DNA of 64,000 nt from Synchiropus splendidus (lineage: Eukaryota; Chordata; Actinopteri; Syngnathiformes; Callionymidae). The stretch's first letter is position 1; the number at the start of each line of letters is the position of its first letter. Below are positions 60,601-64,000 of this stretch, piece after piece. The stretch is from contig NC_071351.1 of the NCBI RefSeq assembly GCF_027744825.2, forward strand, positions 12,163,501 to 12,227,500, written 5' to 3'. The notes under the pieces are model-generated. The model was not told the origin of the DNA. It searched no databases and was given only the letters and a program-made list of their open reading frames with translations. Both the position numbers and the translations under genes were made by a program.

Positions 60601-61584
60601 GTCTGCATCAGATCCTCATGAAGGCCAGCCGGGGCTGTCTCTCTGAAGTCGATGATCCTTGTCTTGTTCTTGCGTATATCATGCACCAACATGACTCCAC
60701 CACTATCCAAAGTAAGATCTCATTTAAATCAGATTCTGTTTTATTTTTCAAGCTATTTTATGCAACTTACCCTCCCAAACCAGAGGTGTGTGGGTGGACA
60801 ATTCCTAAACACAGAGAGGCGGCAATGGCTGCATCAACACTTGAACCTTGCTTCTCTAAAATTTCAAACCCGAGAGAGGTACATGGAGTGGCGTCAGTCA
60901 CCACAGCTCCTTGGTTGAAGACCTAGCAAGAAAAAAAATACCTGTTTACAGACCGATGATGTCTTAAAGCGGATTTAATCGACTGCGTGGGGCCTCCAGC
61001 GTTTGAAACCATGTACAATCCTGTGTTATTACAACATAGTTACATGGGCACAGCCTCACCTGAGGATCTCCAAAGTAGATCTGCACGATGAGAGCTATCG
61101 TGACTCCAGTGGCGAAAGTGAGGCAAGCTGTGATAATGACTGTGAGCCCATCTCGCTGGCAAGCACATCCTTCCTGAAACGGGTCTGTTGTGGTCTCCCG
61201 AAAGGATGCAAAGTCCTTGTTTGCCAGATCTGAGGCTGAAGAGGGGAGACGCTGCAGTCGAGCTGACTTGAGGAACAGATCTGGGTCTAAAACAAAAAAT
61301 ATAAATTATAAAGTCCAATGTATTCATTATATAATCCTATTTAATCGAGGAATTCGGTAAAAAGTCCCACCTGTATCCTGCTCCGACAGGACAATGTCAT
61401 CATCTTTGCGAAACCTGAGAGAGTTTTCTGTTGACAAATCATCTTCAGGCAATCTTGGAAAACTGGTAATGCTCATGTAGTCAACAGGCGAGTAGGCGCT
61501 CCCTAAGGTTTGCTGTGGATTGGAATCTTTAAGGTCCCCCGCGTTCGTGTTCCCCGTCCCACTGTCAGGGACCGCCGTGTTCAT
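57650..61584 (-). CDS. ggt7: Gamma-glutamyltransferase 7 (GGT-like)
   Basis: Type II membrane protein of the gamma-glutamyltransferase family; activity of GGT7 itself is uncertain. Fifteen coding exons join in frame to 676 residues (human 662): 61371-61584, 61060-61286, 60771-60922, 60585-60702, 60364-60431, 59998-60071, 59727-59920, 59420-59507, 59058-59185, 58886-58974, 58659-58811, 58331-58445, 58122-58259, 57952-58051, 57650-57822. Signatures: SAYSPVDYMSITSFPRLPED near the N-terminus, FLKSARLQRLPSS, one membrane segment at about 119-142 (LTVIITACLTFATGVTIALIV), SGLGGGGVMLVHDIR, LVGVPGM, GRPPLPG, NKPFGSQLVTPSG and LLNSQILDFSWPN. The position of the catalytic threonine that follows (D/E)GG is Gln484 here (EEGGQAAQ), so autoprocessing and transferase activity are predicted lost. 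Several Asn glycosylation sites remain. Confidence 0.95.
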
Positions 61585-61721
61585 AACTGAATCTTATCTG
61601 TTAAAATAATAAAGAAGCTATTGTAGAATGTTCACATTTCTATATTGTGACTGGTCAAATTATACAGATCAATTCTATTGGTTTGATGACGAAGCTTCTC
61701 AAGGCTCAGTTCAATATCCAC
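61585..61721 (-). other. ggt7: GGT7 5' UTR part of first coding exon
   Basis: Minus-strand acceptor CTCTTTCAG precedes GTGGATATTG at 61721; the following 137 bases lead to the start codon. The intron 61722-62136 shows no feature. Confidence 0.5.
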
Positions 61722-62136
61722 CTGAAAGAGAAATAAAATTGAACGTAAGGAAAACATAACCCGAGCAAACGGCATACGATCGTCTTAAATTGTATGAGAC
61801 TAAATATAGCCTGACAACTAATAAAACGCTATTCAACGTGAGTAATGACGTAAGTACAGGTGTTTCTATTATTTTATTATGGTTAGATAATGAAAGCGGC
61901 ATCTCCCTACAGACAACGAAACGCATGTTGACAATTAAAATGTGTTGTAGCGTGTCAAAAAACATAAACAAGATCTCAAATTTAAAATGAGCGTCTGAAG
62001 AAATGCCACTATTCCGATAAGGCAGCTAAGGAAACAAGCTAACACCGGCTACCTCCTCAGCGCACTTCCTCCATCTAAAACAAACAAATGACAGACCCGC
62101 AGGTAAATGACTATACCGCTTCAAATATGCGCTTAC

Positions 62137-62230
62137 CTCCCTTGTGTCAAGCTGTGCAAGCAATACCAACGAGAATTTTGGTTCAGGGGGTAAAGCGAGG
62201 AGGGAAGAGGAAACCGTCGCCAAGACTACC
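62137..62230 (-). other. ggt7: GGT7 noncoding first exon (inferred)
   Basis: A minus-strand donor AGGGAG|GTAAGC at 62136/62137 ends a plausible leader exon. The right edge is a guess. Confidence 0.4.
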
Positions 62231-62406
62231 GGCTGGCGGAGTTAGCATCAACAACCGGTATGACTTGTTATGCAAGCCGCGACGAAACGTTTCAACCCAA
62301 ACGTGTCGTATCGATTAATTGAAGCTGGCAATAAATAAAAAAAAACAGGAATATATGAATCAATGACAACTTACTCGGCACAAGTATCCAGCAAGAGCTG
62401 TTGTTA

Positions 62407-62414
62407 TGACGTCA
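62407..62414. promoter_or_regulatory. CRE upstream of GGT7
   Basis: Perfect TGACGTCA about 180 bp upstream of the inferred first GGT7 exon. Function is inferred from the motif. Confidence 0.35.
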
Positions 62415-62599
62415 CAGTTCAGAGGAAGAGCAACATTAAGGTGCTACATTTAAGCCGGGAGAAGCAGACTGACAGGTTGTTTAAGATGAATGCCTTCTCC
62501 AGTTGCATTTTCTCTCCCGCCTATGACCCTCCTTTACCTGCTGTATCTCTTCATCTCATGCCAAGGAAATGTGATCCATCCTAAGCCACTTAATTGGGA

Positions 62600-63260
62600 T
62601 TAAAGTTGCATTCATTCATTCATTCGATCAACTGATCTGATCCCCTTATTCTGAAATGTATTTCAGTCGCTCTTTATTTGTAGATGTAAAATAGGAATAC
62701 AGATACTTCACCACACCCTCAGATTATGCTCATGATTTCATGACGCTCTTCAGGCATAACCACGATTATGTGGAGACATTTTCAGTTTCCACATAATTGA
62801 AATTATCCATTGAAATTACATTACAAATATAACTAAGTTGTCTTATGATCCAGTTTCTAAGATTTGAGAGCAGCACGGTAGTTTCTCTTACCGATTCCAA
62901 AGTCATCATTTGCTAGAAAGGAGGTATGATGAATAGTTTTGTTTTGTTGGGAACTCACCTAAACAAATACCAGAAAACACTATGTATTGGAGAGTAGTGT
63001 ATGTGCTTCGTGAAACAGTTGAAATGTGTTTGGGAGGTTTGTAAGGAGAAACCAGCCCCATCTCTGATCTGGGTTCATTTTGGAAACAATAGCGAGGCAC
63101 AGCCTCACAACAGGAAGTAGTTAAAACTCTGCCTTGAAGCTGGAATACACTCGTGATTTGAGACGGATGTGAATGTAGAGTCAGATTTACTGAGGCAGGA
63201 TTGACCCCCAAACAACTGAACGGAATTCCACCGATAAAAATAACCACACAAGATTCAGGC
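62600..63260. other. Intergenic, no gene recognised
   Basis: AT-rich sequence with a short (ATTC)n run near 62612-62624. The open frame on the minus strand at 62906-63247 shows no family signature. Confidence 0.4.
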
Positions 63261-63274
63261 GTTAACCTGAGTGT

Positions 63275-63502
63275 TTATTTGTTTCCGTTTTTTTGTAGGG
63301 TATCTGTTTTCTTCATGGAGTCCACCCTTTGAATATTTTTTGCATAGGTTTTCCTGACGGTGGAGCACTGTCCACTCTGGGGATGGAAAAATCAGTACAT
63401 CACAGAAACCATGCAGAGAAAGTGAAAGGCACAATCACCATTGATCAGATACACCATTTTTATATTTCGTTCCGACAGAGGGGGCTGGGGGCGTCGCAGA
63501 TA
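63275..63502 (-). CDS. Possible last two exons of an unrecognised gene
   Basis: On the minus strand, the segment 63275-63376 follows a fair acceptor (TTTTTCCATCCCCAG) and is open for 34 codons, beginning SGQCSTVRKTYAKN and ending QKNGNK, with an AATAAA overlapping its stop. A possible preceding exon (about 63455-63502, after CGCCCCCAG) would splice from ATG|GTGTAT in frame. I do not recognise the protein. Both could be chance open frames; upstream exons would lie beyond the right edge or in 63503-64000, where I could not define any. Confidence 0.22.
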
Positions 63503-64000
63503 AGATGAAGGTGAGACCTCACGGTTGCTTTTAAGCTGCCATTGTTTCAGCGTAAAATTCCCCGGACATTCATTGCCTTGAATTTAAACATACTAATTGT
63601 GAACAGCAAGTCAAAACATTATAAGGGAAACCTTTTCAATTATATATTTATATTTCATATTTCAAAAACTCATATCTCTTCTGAAAAAAAAAAAAATCAG
63701 GTGTGCATTTCATCAGCCTTCTATTTGATGTTCTCCATTCCAAAACCTCACCCTTAACAATCAAAGACAGCATATTGACAGCACATTCCTCAACATGACA
63801 TATCAGTTTGCAAACAAAAACAAACATGAGCGCGAACAGGAGGACGGAGACGATATGATTACCTTTTTAAGTCCAACCACACTGCTAGTTTTGAATATTT
63901 CATCAGAAGTAGTCAGGTGACAGTAAGCATGAAGTTTAAAGCATTTTTTTGGAGTCATTTTAAAGGATGTTGGTCTACAGCAGACAAGGATGCAGTAGAG

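Overview
This window is nuclear DNA from a teleost fish, probably a percomorph. The evidence is vertebrate-type split genes with GT-AG introns, fish-like short introns and compact spacing, poly(A) signals, microsatellites and small non-autonomous DNA transposons. All identifications come from reading spliced translations against remembered family sequences; no search was run. Exon edges were set by eye from splice sites and checked by reading-frame continuity. The five genes whose full coding sequence was rebuilt from five or more exons (ZHX3, PLCG1, TOP1, NCOA6, GGT7) and RAB5IF all close to an open frame divisible by three. Individual edges may still be off by a base or two.

Layout from left to right: agmatinase AGMAT (minus, 5' two coding exons only, 86-973); RAB5IF/RCAF1 (minus, 2600-3434); the homeobox/zinc-finger repressor ZHX3 (plus, promoter near 5000, coding 10788-15756); phospholipase C gamma 1 PLCG1 (minus, 18864-32515, 32 coding exons); DNA topoisomerase I TOP1 (minus, 36077-44541, 21 exons); nuclear receptor coactivator 6 NCOA6 (minus, 45021-56215, 16 coding exons); gamma-glutamyltransferase 7 GGT7 (minus, 57650-61584, 15 coding exons). 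The last 1.7 kb holds a GGT7 upstream region and a weak candidate for the 3' end of another minus-strand gene. ZHX3 is the only plus-strand gene. It faces PLCG1 tail to tail, and GGT7, NCOA6, TOP1 and PLCG1 run head to tail with gaps of only about 100 to 200 bp at two junctions.

The genes are not a pathway. They are a conserved neighbourhood: GGT7-NCOA6, RAB5IF and TOP1-PLCG1-ZHX3 all belong to human 20q11-q12, while AGMAT is on human 1p36. The genes cover polyamine metabolism, membrane-protein and respirasome assembly, transcriptional repression, phosphoinositide signalling, DNA topology, transcriptional coactivation and a GGT-like membrane protein.

I did not find a new multi-gene system. 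The most interesting signals are: a roughly 400-residue His-Leu-Gln tandem-repeat domain in NCOA6; replacement of the catalytic threonine by glutamine in GGT7; a ZHX3 coding region cut by four introns, with a fifth homeodomain reduced to a remnant; a CRE plus CLEAR-type composite in the ZHX3 promoter; and two DNA-transposon-like elements plus a poly(A)-tailed retroposition scar in PLCG1 introns.
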